A stretch of 7,815 nucleotides of DNA from an uncultured Lachnospiraceae bacterium. Its GTDB lineage: Bacteria > Bacillota_A > Clostridia > Lachnospirales > Lachnospiraceae. The translations under genes and the position numbers were made by a program. The stretch's first letter is position 1; the number at the start of each line of letters is the position of its first letter. A model generated the notes under the pieces. The model made no database searches. It was given only the letters and a program-made list of their open reading frames with translations, and had not been told where the DNA came from. Shown piece by piece: positions 1-6,970 of this stretch. The stretch spans positions 1 through 7,815 of the forward strand of contig CAMWWF010000126.1 in assembly GCA_947177885.1 (NCBI GenBank), read 5' to 3'.

Positions 1-1188
1 TAACCGCAATACCTGCAGCAATGCCGTCAGCGCCGCCGCAACGGCAAACCACCAGCTCCCGTAATCCATGTAACCTTTGGACATCCCGGGCGTATATTCC
101 AGAAAGAAATCATAATTTCTGTTACTGTAGGAGTCATAGCCCCTTCCCGTCAAAAACAACTGCAAAAACAAAGGCGACGCCCCATACCCCAGCACATCCC
201 ATGCCATTTCCTTTAAGATCACAGGCTTATGCCATCTCCATGCCGTCTCTGTCAACGTGGTATAATAATCGTCTGCCTGCTGCCGTGTCAGGGTCTGATC
301 CGCCACCGCCTGTTCCACGGCAGGAAAGAAATAACAATCCATTCCATCCGCATACTGCGCCGAACTCAGGATCGCATATTCACCCACATCATACACGATC
401 TGCCATGGCCAGTTTTCATACTCTGTCATAATACTGGTCCAGGCAATCCTCTGTGTCATTGTCATCAGCGGTGTCTTATGCAGTCTCCCATACAATCCCC
501 GTGTCTGGGTGATACTGTTGATTCCCACGATCATCCCGGCAAAGGAGACGATCAGCAGCAGACCGTAATACGGGATCCTCCCATGCCCTCTCCACTTCCG
601 GTAACAGCAGATGGCAAACAGTATCACAGGTATCGCTCCCAGATAAAGATATTCCGGTAAAAGCAGTGCCAGAGCCAGCCAGCATAAAGACATCTCCGCC
701 AGCTTTTTTAAAGTGCGCTCTTCCTCCTTCCTCACAGCCCCGGTCAGCAGGGACAACTCCAACAGCAAAAGGGAGGAAACAAAGGAACATGGCAGCAGCG
801 CCATATGGCACTGCAATACAACGGGAATCGTCATAAGCGCAAGACTTCCCCAGGCCAGCCTCCATTTTTCTCCAGGCAAAAACACCTGCAGAAACCGCCG
901 CGCCGCGGCATAAGCCGCTGCAAGCTGCAACACACAGACCACGTAATGGTTTCTTCTCACGATCCACAAAAATACCGGATACAGAATCCCTGTATATTCA
1001 TCACAGCGCAGCGTCCGGCTGACCTGCATGTAAAAAAGACTCTCCCCGAACTGCGGAACATGAGGAAAATTACAGCACATCCAGACAATCCCCATGACGA
1101 TCTGTATGCTGACACCTATAAAGAGAACACCTTTCAATACGGCTGAAACATGCCCCATCGCTTTTTGCACGATTCTTTTACTTTCCAT
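1..1188 (-). CDS. Polytopic membrane protein of unknown function, possible GT-C-type glycosyltransferase (3' end outside window)
   Basis: This frame is open for 396 codons from an ATG at 1188 to the left edge, with no stop, so the C-terminus is missing. Hydrophobic stretches suggest membrane segments near residues 16-38, 66-77, 82-100, 112-150 (probably two), 167-195, 205-226 and 379-396. Residues about 227-378 form a less hydrophobic Trp/Tyr-rich region that could lie outside the membrane. The loop after the first helix carries an acidic pattern (GES at 48-50, Tyr53, then CDEY at 62-65) followed by a helix starting ILYP. That resembles the first external loop of GT-C glycosyltransferases, where an acidic residue is catalytic. 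I do not recognise a named family, so the GT-C idea is inference. The gene starts 36 nt after wecE with a weak ribosome binding site (GTGAG), so it is probably co-transcribed and translated modestly. A transporter or polymerase role is also possible. That it is a real gene is well supported by the length and the hydrophobic pattern. Confidence 0.85.
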   Translation of the reverse strand, partial: MESKRIVQKAMGHVSAVLKGVLFIGVSIQIVMGIVWMCCNFPHVPQFGESLFYMQVSRTLRCDEYTGILYPVFLWIVRRNHYVVCVLQLAAAYAAARRFLQVFLPGEKWRLAWGSLALMTIPVVLQCHMALLPCSFVSSLLLLELSLLTGAVRKEEERTLKKLAEMSLCWLALALLLPEYLYLGAIPVILFAICCYRKWRGHGRIPYYGLLLIVSFAGMIVGINSITQTRGLYGRLHKTPLMTMTQRIAWTSIMTEYENWPWQIVYDVGEYAILSSAQYADGMDCYFFPAVEQAVADQTLTRQQADDYYTTLTETAWRWHKPVILKEMAWDVLGYGASPLFLQLFLTGRGYDSYSNRNYDFFLEYTPGMSKGYMDYGSWWFAVAAALTALLQVLRL

Positions 1189-1224
1189 TGATCTCACTTT
1201 TTTATCAATTCACGACACAAATAT
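1189..1224 (-). other. AT-rich 36-nt spacer between wecE and the last membrane protein gene
   Basis: Ten of 36 bases are G or C, much lower than the flanking genes. It holds a run of six A followed by GTGAG before the ATG at 1188. No hairpin followed by a T run is seen, so transcription probably continues from wecE. It could contain a weak internal promoter, but I cannot identify convincing -35 and -10 boxes. Confidence 0.35.
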
Positions 1225-2352
1225 TTACAAATAGAATTTCTTTACCGTCTCGCAGATCTCATCCACCTGTTCCGGTTTCAGGCCATAATACATGGGCAGA
1301 CGCACAAGGCGCTCGCTCTCCCTTGTGGTATATCTGTCCTCCCCGTGGAACCGCCCGAATTTCCTTCCCGCAGGCGCTGTATGCAGAGGAACGTAATGAA
1401 ATACCGAGAGGATGTTGTTTTGCTTCATGTGGTCGATAAATGCCGCCCGCTCCTCCACATCCCTCGCCTTTATATAAAACATATGCGCATTGTGGACGCA
1501 GTTTTCCGGCACCGTGGGCAGTTCGATCCTGCCCGCCTCCGCAAGGACGCTCAGATTCTCCCAATACCGATTCCAGAGAGACAGTCTCGCCTCATTGATC
1601 TCATCCGCGATCTCCAGCTGGGCATAGAGATAGGCGGCATTCATATCACTGGGCAGATAAGAGGAACCGTAATTGATCCAGGTATATTTGTCAATCTGTC
1701 CGCGGTAATATTTGCTGCGGTTCGTTCCTTTCTCGCGGATGATCTCCGCCTCTTCCACATCCTTTTCATCCCGGATCAGCAGCGCGCCGCCCTCGCCCAT
1801 GCTGTAATTTTTCGTCTCATGGAAACTGAAACATCCGAAATTCCCGAAGGTTCCCAGCGCCTTTCCCTTATAGGAAGCCATGATGCCCTGCGCCGCATCC
1901 TCGATCACGATCAGACGGTGTCTCTGCGCGATGTCCATGATCGTGTCCATCTCACAGGCCACACCGGCATAATGAACCGGCACAATGGCCCGGGTCTTCT
2001 CCGTGACGGCGGCCTCGATCAGCTTCTCATCCATATTCATGGTGTCCGGCCGGATATCCACGAACACGGGCACCGCGCCGCGAAGTACAAAGGCATCCGC
2101 GGTAGACACAAAAGTGTATGCGGGCATGATCGCCTCGTCCCCGGGATGAATATCCGAAAGCAGCGCCGCAAGCTCGGTGGCATGGGTGCAGGACGTAGTG
2201 AGCAGACACTTGGTGGTACCCGTTCTCTCCTCGATCCATTGGCTGCACTTTTGGGTATACGCACCGTCGCCGCAGATTTTCTGATTTTTTACACATTCCT
2301 GAATGTAGTCCGCCGCTTTATCCACATAAGGCGGCACATTAAAATTTATCAT
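1225..2352 (-). CDS. wecE: dTDP-4-amino-4,6-dideoxygalactose transaminase (WecE/RffA family)
   Basis: A cytoplasmic, PLP-dependent sugar aminotransferase of the DegT/DnrJ/EryC1/StrS family. It should convert dTDP-4-keto-6-deoxy-D-glucose to dTDP-4-amino-4,6-dideoxy-D-galactose (Fuc4N) using glutamate as amino donor. Similarity to the remembered E. coli WecE sequence is strong along the whole length: the CGDG segment at 27-30, GDEAIMPAYTFVSTA near 71-85, VHYAGVACEMDTI at 126-138, EDAAQG at 151-156, and FHETKNY at 177-183 with the PLP lysine at Lys181. HGEDRYTT at 336-343 is also shared. From the ATG at 2352 the protein is 375 residues, against 376 in E. coli, and its start (MINFN) aligns with the E. 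coli MIPFN. An upstream ATG at 2442 would add 30 residues without counterpart in the family and overlap the previous gene by 26 nt. I therefore prefer 2352, although its ribosome binding site (AAAGG, about 12 nt away) is mediocre. The gene needs dTDP-glucose enzymes (RmlA, RmlB) encoded elsewhere. Confidence 0.93.
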   Translation of the reverse strand: MINFNVPPYVDKAADYIQECVKNQKICGDGAYTQKCSQWIEERTGTTKCLLTTSCTHATELAALLSDIHPGDEAIMPAYTFVSTADAFVLRGAVPVFVDIRPDTMNMDEKLIEAAVTEKTRAIVPVHYAGVACEMDTIMDIAQRHRLIVIEDAAQGIMASYKGKALGTFGNFGCFSFHETKNYSMGEGGALLIRDEKDVEEAEIIREKGTNRSKYYRGQIDKYTWINYGSSYLPSDMNAAYLYAQLEIADEINEARLSLWNRYWENLSVLAEAGRIELPTVPENCVHNAHMFYIKARDVEERAAFIDHMKQNNILSVFHYVPLHTAPAGRKFGRFHGEDRYTTRESERLVRLPMYYGLKPEQVDEICETVKKFYL

Positions 2353-2416
2353 ATCAAAACCATACCTTTCCGACTCCTGACACACTGTCTCACTTGCGTT
2401 TCGCATGTGACCTGTC
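2353..2416 (-). other. 64-nt intergenic interval before wecE, start ambiguous
   Basis: The longest gap in the window if wecE starts at 2352. It stays open in the wecE frame back to the ATG at 2442 and also holds an in-frame ATG at 2406. The 2442 ATG has GGAAG closely upstream, inside the end of the GtrB-like gene, so an N-terminally extended WecE cannot be excluded from sequence alone. No terminator hairpin is visible. Confidence 0.4.
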
Positions 2417-3394
2417 TCAAAGTCTGTTCCGCGTCCGTTCATTTTTCTTCCAGACTCCGGTCACAGATCCCTGCACATTGTCTGTAACCTTATTGATGAT
2501 ATATTTGGGCCGCCCCTTCACTTCCTCATAGATCCTGGCAATATAATGCCCGATGATCCCCAGGCTCAGCATCAGAAAACCACCGATGATCAGGATCAGC
2601 AGGATCACAGTGGTAAAGCCCTCCACCGCCGTGCCCGTAAGAAATTTTACCAGCGTCTGGACAGCCAGCACCACACTGAACAGTATGGATATCATTCCCA
2701 TGACGGTTACCAGCTGCAGCGGCAGTGTGCTGAAAGAGGTTGCATTGGATATGGCATACTTCATCAGGCTCCAAAAGGACCACTTGCTCTCACCGAACTG
2801 CCTTTCCTGTACTTCATACTGTACCGTCTCCGTGCGGAAACCAGCCCAGAAAGTCAGAGCGCGGAAAAAAGTATTCCGTTCCGGCAGCGCCAGCAGCACA
2901 TCCGCCACCTTCCGGTCCAGCAGCTTATAGTCGGAAGAGGAATTCATGTCCATCTTTATCAGCTTACTCATGATCCTGTAAAAGAGACCTGCTGACAGCT
3001 TGTGAGGCAGGCTTTCCCTGCCGCGGCTGATCTTGATGCCCTCCACCACCTCCGCTCCCTCCTGCCACAGTTTCCACATCTGCGGGATCACTTCCGGAGG
3101 GTGCTGCAGGTCGCAGTCCATGACGATCACCGCGTCTCCGGTCGTCAGCTCCAAACCCGCGAAAATACCGGCTTCCTTTCCGAAGTTGCGGCTGAATTCG
3201 GCTCCTTTTATCCGGGCATTCCTCTCTGCCGCCTTTCTGATCTCACTGTAAGTGTCATCCCTGGAACCGTCACTGATAAACACCAGCTCATAATCAATTT
3301 CGTTTTCTTCCAGAAGCCCTGACAGTACTTTTGCCGTGTTTGCAATATTCTGTTCTTCATTATAGGCCGGCAGTACGATTGACAACAGCGCCAT
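2417..3394 (-). CDS. GtrB-like family 2 glycosyltransferase (undecaprenyl-phosphate sugar synthase type)
   Basis: A 325-residue GT-A fold enzyme with a C-terminal membrane anchor, the architecture of GtrB, DPM1-like and ArnC-like enzymes. These move a sugar from a nucleotide donor to undecaprenyl phosphate on the cytoplasmic face. The N-terminus has the GT2 start (SIVLPAYNEE, 5-14), SDGSRDDT at 41-48, and the metal-binding DxD motif as DCDLQHPP at 93-100. The acceptor-side motif GESKW lies at 201-205. Two helices follow at about 228-250 and 261-286, then the EVKGRPKYII tail (291-300) typical of GtrB proteins. The start is supported by AAGGAGG at 3400-3406, 5 nt before the ATG. It lies 25 nt after the GtrII-like gene, which is its expected functional partner. 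The sugar cannot be read from the sequence: glucose is the usual choice for GtrB, but other sugars occur in this family. Confidence 0.9.
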   Translation of the reverse strand: MALLSIVLPAYNEEQNIANTAKVLSGLLEENEIDYELVFISDGSRDDTYSEIRKAAERNARIKGAEFSRNFGKEAGIFAGLELTTGDAVIVMDCDLQHPPEVIPQMWKLWQEGAEVVEGIKISRGRESLPHKLSAGLFYRIMSKLIKMDMNSSSDYKLLDRKVADVLLALPERNTFFRALTFWAGFRTETVQYEVQERQFGESKWSFWSLMKYAISNATSFSTLPLQLVTVMGMISILFSVVLAVQTLVKFLTGTAVEGFTTVILLILIIGGFLMLSLGIIGHYIARIYEEVKGRPKYIINKVTDNVQGSVTGVWKKNERTRNRL

Positions 3395-3419
3395 TTTCTC
3401 CTCCTTCCCGTTCCACCTG

Positions 3420-4970
3420 TTATTGACTCAGGTTTTCTGTTTTTATATACATGACACCGTCTATGATGCGAATGGAATTTTCACCCGGAAAACTGTCCAT
3501 GGCTCTGTATTCCTCGGAATAGTATATCTCCGCCATGGCCTCCGCAGGCTGTATATTCAGCGTCGCTCCCAGATAATGTCTGATAAACTCCCGGTAATTA
3601 TCCCCTGTATAAAGCAGACTGTCGCCGCTCAGACCGATCATATTGGAGGTCACAGACAGGGTAATGTCCGTTCCGGGATATTGCACATCGCTGACACGTC
3701 CTATCATGGCGATGGGAATATCCGGATAATATCCCTCCGTCTGTTCGATCCGGTCAAGCAGGCGCACACAATAAGCGTATGTCTTCTCATACCGCTTCGC
3801 CAGATTGGAATAAGCGATATTATCTGCCACCGCATAGTGGAACACCAGCACAAAAGCCGCCCCAAGCGCCGCCCATTCCGTCCACGCGGAAATCTTTGTC
3901 CGCCCGGAGGCTCTTCCCGCCAATGCCACCATTCCGACGGGTATCAGCACCCACTGATAGCGCATCAGCAAATGGTAGGTCACGTTGGGGGAAATCAGAA
4001 GGATCACATTGGTGATCACGGGAAAAATTACCAATACAAATATCATTATAGCGAAAAAGAGAGGGGTTTTCCACTCTTTTCTGCCCCGCAGCCGACAAAC
4101 TCCCGCTCCCAGCGCTGCCAGCAGCAATACCAGGCAGGCCGCCGCTGACGGAATATTTTGGAAAACCACGTTTCCCTTCAAGGAAAATCCAAGGAAATCC
4201 CGGTACATGTCTTTTACCACGGCAAACAGACTTCCCGCCGACGCACCGGCGGCCATATCATTGATCCCCTGGTAAGAGGCAAGTTCCTTTCCCTGTATTT
4301 TCAACAGGATCTGCAGGATCAGATAATAAAGCGCCCCGCCCATGATACCCATGTACAAATAGCGGGCAGCTTTCTTCGCTTTTTCCTTTACGCTCTCCTG
4401 CCCTGCCGCCAGCGGCAGAATGGCATATACGGAAAGGATCATGGCAAAGGACAGATATGCCTGATAGGTTCCCATGCTGAACGCCAGACACACCGCTCCG
4501 GGAATGAATCCCCTCCGGTATTTCTTTGTAAAAAGCACTGCCAGAACAGCCAGTAGCAGCGCCAGCATATACCCGTCCATCGTAAACACATAAGCAAAGG
4601 TTGAGGCAAGCGCCGGAAAGGAGACCAAAAGTCCTCCGGTCAATACCGCCGCCCACGTCCTGCGGATCTCCAGAAGCTCCACTAACGCAGCTGCAGCCGC
4701 GGAAAGGAAGAGCAGTCCGATTACCCCGATCAGCCACGGAATAGTATAAAAAGAAGAAAAACCGCAGGCCACCATGAGAAACCACCTTCCGGAGGTGATC
4801 ATATTCTGATCAAAATACATGCTGGCCAGCCCGTCATGGTTCGGAATATCCGACAGAAGCACCGGCATGTGTATCAGCAGTCCGATACCGAACGCCGAAA
4901 AAAAAGCCGTCTTCCACTCTCTTTTCAGGAAATCCTTATTTAATTTTTTAAACCATTCTTCCGGTGCCAT
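3420..4970 (-). CDS. GtrII-type membrane glucosyltransferase (glucosyl transferase GtrII family)
   Basis: A polytopic membrane protein of 516 residues resembling the GtrII glucosyltransferase domain family, which transfers a sugar from undecaprenyl phosphate to a glycan on the outer face of the membrane. The first helix (about 21-39) is followed by an external loop with NHDGL at 44-48 and TSGRWF at 59-64, both typical of Firmicutes members; Asp46 is a candidate catalytic acid. Further helices lie near 75-98, 108-128, 130-148, 154-188 (probably two), 204-224, 276-292, 302-327, 340-354 and 366-382. Residues 383-516 form a soluble, probably external C-terminal domain. The frame also permits a GTG at 5015 (531 residues), but the ATG at 4970 has GGAG 5 nt upstream while the GTG has no well-placed site, so 4970 is chosen. 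It directly precedes the GtrB-like gene, as paired Gtr enzymes usually do. Family call is firm; the sugar transferred is inferred. Confidence 0.85.
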   Translation of the reverse strand: MAPEEWFKKLNKDFLKREWKTAFFSAFGIGLLIHMPVLLSDIPNHDGLASMYFDQNMITSGRWFLMVACGFSSFYTIPWLIGVIGLLFLSAAAAALVELLEIRRTWAAVLTGGLLVSFPALASTFAYVFTMDGYMLALLLAVLAVLFTKKYRRGFIPGAVCLAFSMGTYQAYLSFAMILSVYAILPLAAGQESVKEKAKKAARYLYMGIMGGALYYLILQILLKIQGKELASYQGINDMAAGASAGSLFAVVKDMYRDFLGFSLKGNVVFQNIPSAAACLVLLLAALGAGVCRLRGRKEWKTPLFFAIMIFVLVIFPVITNVILLISPNVTYHLLMRYQWVLIPVGMVALAGRASGRTKISAWTEWAALGAAFVLVFHYAVADNIAYSNLAKRYEKTYAYCVRLLDRIEQTEGYYPDIPIAMIGRVSDVQYPGTDITLSVTSNMIGLSGDSLLYTGDNYREFIRHYLGATLNIQPAEAMAEIYYSEEYRAMDSFPGENSIRIIDGVMYIKTENLSQ

Positions 4971-4975
4971 CGCTT

Positions 4976-4979
4976 CTCC
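4976..4979 (-). promoter_or_regulatory. Ribosome binding site deciding the GtrII-like start
   Basis: On the minus strand this reads GGAG, 5 nt before the ATG at 4970. The alternative GTG at 5015 has its nearest purine-rich match (GGGAG) about 16 nt away, too far for normal initiation. The site therefore supports the shorter 516-residue product. Confidence 0.6.
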
Positions 4980-5016
4980 ACTCCAGTCCCGTTTCCCATT
5001 ACGACACGGCGTCACT

Positions 5017-5889
5017 TCATTGGTTCAAATACTCCCTGACCGTGTCCGCCAGCAATATCCTGCCCGCCCCATTGGGATGCAGTCCGTCGCTGGTATATAT
5101 GCTCCAGTCATCCCATACTTCGTGGGGATAAAAATCGTGATACAAATCCAGGATTTCCACGTTCATCTCTTCCGCCACCTGAATTTCCTTGTTGACATAA
5201 TCCTCCAGTATGCCCCCGCCCTCATCCTTCTCTTCGCAGGTCTCCCCCGTATACAGATACCAGCTGTAGGTGGAAGTCAGCAGTATGATCCTGAGATCCG
5301 GATAAGCCTTCTTCCAGAAGGACAGCGCGCTTCGCATCGCCCCGCCGAAAGTATACTCGTCATACGGATCCTCCGGATTATCCAGAGGAACTCCCTGATG
5401 ATAGTCGTTGACGCCGTACTGGACCAGCAGAATCTCCACACCGGAAAAGTCTATTTCCTCCAGAGTATCTATCACCTCCGGAAAATATTCCGTGGCGCTT
5501 TCCCTGACTACGGCAGTCTGCTGCAGGCCAAAGTCATCCAGCGCCGCCGCCCGGGAAATCGCCGCAAAAGAAAGACTGTCCTTGGTATAGGCGCTCCGCC
5601 TGTCCGTATCGATACGGCTGAAACAGGTACCGCCGAGAGCCCCGTTATAAGCCTCTCTTCCCAGGGAAACGGAAAGGGATGCCGTGACGGAAGCATCATC
5701 ACGAACCTGTCCCATGATACTGTCTCCCAGCACAACAATAGACGGCGCATATGTCTTCCCGGTCTTCCTGAGAGGAAATGTCAGCAGCAGAAGCGCGCAA
5801 AACAACACCGCGGAAACAATTCCATATATGATCCCCTTAATCTGAATTCTTTTCTTCAATCGATCCTCCCTGTTTTCCTGCATTTTCAC
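5017..5889 (-). CDS. Membrane-anchored SGNH/GDSL-family hydrolase
   Basis: A 290-residue protein with a basic N-terminus (RLKKR, 10-14), one membrane segment at about 19-39 and a single SGNH hydrolase domain expected to face outside. All four blocks are visible: GDS at 55-57 with the nucleophile Ser57, a block II Gly in NGALGG at 82-87, GVND at 159-162 carrying the block III Asn, and DGLHPN at 268-273 carrying the catalytic Asp268 and His271. There is no lipobox cysteine at the end of the signal, so it is more likely a signal anchor than a lipoprotein. The family includes esterases and O-acyltransferases; between sugar-synthesis and sugar-transfer genes, removal or transfer of O-acetyl groups on the glycan is the most plausible job (inference). 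The start is either GTG at 5889 or ATG at 5883. AAGGG lies 4 nt before the first and 10 nt before the second, so this is undecided. It sits 25 nt after pseG. Confidence 0.88.
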   Translation of the reverse strand: MKMQENREDRLKKRIQIKGIIYGIVSAVLFCALLLLTFPLRKTGKTYAPSIVVLGDSIMGQVRDDASVTASLSVSLGREAYNGALGGTCFSRIDTDRRSAYTKDSLSFAAISRAAALDDFGLQQTAVVRESATEYFPEVIDTLEEIDFSGVEILLVQYGVNDYHQGVPLDNPEDPYDEYTFGGAMRSALSFWKKAYPDLRIILLTSTYSWYLYTGETCEEKDEGGGILEDYVNKEIQVAEEMNVEILDLYHDFYPHEVWDDWSIYTSDGLHPNGAGRILLADTVREYLNQ

Positions 5890-5914
5890 ATTACCCTTAC
5901 CCCGCCGTCTCCTG

Positions 5915-6958
5915 TCAGGAACCTGTCAAAAGCTTTGCCAGCCGCTCCGCGCCCAGCCCGTCCGCAAGCCTCCGTCCATTTAAGCAACACCTGTTTCTCT
6001 TCTCATGATCCCGCACCAGCGCCATTGTCAGTTCCACGATTCGTTCCAGAACCGTCTCCGGATCCCTGTGATATGCTCCCGCCGACAGGGCGGGTTCCTC
6101 CCGCTGAAAATACTCCGTCATCTTTTCCTGATTCTCCGCATAGGAGAAGCAGATAAAGGGAACGCCCACCACCGCCAGCTCATAAACCGTGGATCCGCCA
6201 GCCGTAACCGCCAGATCGCACCGACTCATCAGCTCCGCCATGTCATGCACATTGTGGTAGATATGGATATTGGCTGATCGCTCTTCCAAAGCCTTCATCT
6301 CCTTCAGATGAGGGTTAAAATTACCAATTATCAAATGATAATGCAACTTCCCGCGTACGGTTTCGTCCTCCCCGTCCCGCATCGCCTTTAAGATCCGGCC
6401 CGCAATATTATCCGCATCCCCGCCGCCGGTCGTGATCAGGATATCCTCAGCTCTCTCCCTGACTGTATAGCTTCTCTCCCGAAACTGTGGTCTGACAGGT
6501 ACATAAGAGCTCCCCAGGATCAACTCCGTATCCGAATCCCTGTAAAGACGTTCATATTGTTTCCTGTCAGCAAAAGCATTGTAGTTAATGATCCTGTCTA
6601 CAGGAAAACACTCCTCCCCCGTATCGTCCAGCAGCGCCACCGTTCCATATTCCCTGATCGCTTCCAGATAACGCCCTGTCACAAAGTAGCTGTCCACAAG
6701 AATAACATTTGTACTTTGATCGATTTCCGGTATCCGGGGCCATGCGGAGAGCTCCGCCTCCATATCCCGCGGTTCGCCGCCCAGAACATAAGTTGTGTAA
6801 CCGCGGCTCTCTGCCAATTTTGCCGACTGCCCGTCCGCACAGACGAAAAGAATCTCACGGCTGTCCGCATACCGCCTCATGGCGTCCGCTATTGTCAGGC
6901 AGCGCATCAGGTGCCCCGCCCCTATCTGGGCATTGCCGTCCGCCCGGATCAGATACAT
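5915..6958 (-). CDS. pseG: UDP-2,4-diacetamido-2,4,6-trideoxy-beta-L-altropyranose hydrolase (PseG)
   Basis: A cytoplasmic hydrolase of the pseudaminic acid pathway. It removes UDP from UDP-2,4-diacetamido-2,4,6-trideoxy-L-altrose, releasing the free sugar that PseI condenses with phosphoenolpyruvate. It has a GT-B-like fold. The N-terminal signature is clear: RADG at 5-8 and IGAGHLMRCL at 12-21, in which His16 corresponds to the catalytic histidine of this family. A glycine-rich TTGGGDADN lies at 176-184. The UDP-binding segment spans about 251-277, with AGGSTVYE at 253-260 and AENQ at 274-277. At 347 residues it is a stand-alone PseG without the C-terminal PseH acetyltransferase domain fused in some relatives. 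The start ATG at 6958 has GGAGG at 6964-6968 with a 5 nt spacer. It lies 12 nt after pseI, so the two enzymes of consecutive steps are tightly linked. Confidence 0.93.
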   Translation of the reverse strand: MYLIRADGNAQIGAGHLMRCLTIADAMRRYADSREILFVCADGQSAKLAESRGYTTYVLGGEPRDMEAELSAWPRIPEIDQSTNVILVDSYFVTGRYLEAIREYGTVALLDDTGEECFPVDRIINYNAFADRKQYERLYRDSDTELILGSSYVPVRPQFRERSYTVRERAEDILITTGGGDADNIAGRILKAMRDGEDETVRGKLHYHLIIGNFNPHLKEMKALEERSANIHIYHNVHDMAELMSRCDLAVTAGGSTVYELAVVGVPFICFSYAENQEKMTEYFQREEPALSAGAYHRDPETVLERIVELTMALVRDHEKRNRCCLNGRRLADGLGAERLAKLLTGS

Positions 6959-6970
6959 ATCCGCCTCCCC

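Noticed and set aside
905..918. A small GC hairpin (GCGGC, 4-nt loop, GCCGC) that could suggest a terminator
   Set aside because: It is inside the open frame of the last membrane protein, has only 5-bp arms and no following T run.
476..967. A 163-codon minus-strand open frame overlapping the last membrane protein gene
   Set aside because: It starts at a GTG without a ribosome binding site inside a 396-codon frame that has a clear membrane-protein pattern and follows wecE in operon spacing.
1345..2487. A 380-codon plus-strand open frame antisense to wecE
   Set aside because: wecE is recognised along its full length; the antisense product is His/Arg-rich, matches nothing I know and is a mirror of the coding bias.
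5013..5015. GTG as the start of the GtrII-like gene
   Set aside because: No ribosome binding site at a usable distance; the downstream ATG at 4970 has GGAG 5 nt away and gives a normal N-terminus.
4819..6156. A 445-codon plus-strand open frame antisense to the SGNH hydrolase and parts of its neighbours
   Set aside because: It crosses three well-supported minus-strand genes, its translation is rich in Arg, His, Pro and Ser with no recognisable domain, and it is explained by codon bias of the opposite strand.
6327..6342. A palindrome with 7-bp arms (ATTATCA / TGATAAT) and 2-nt loop
   Set aside because: It lies inside the pseG coding region, is AT-rich and short, has no flanking promoter or second copy, and is readily explained by chance.
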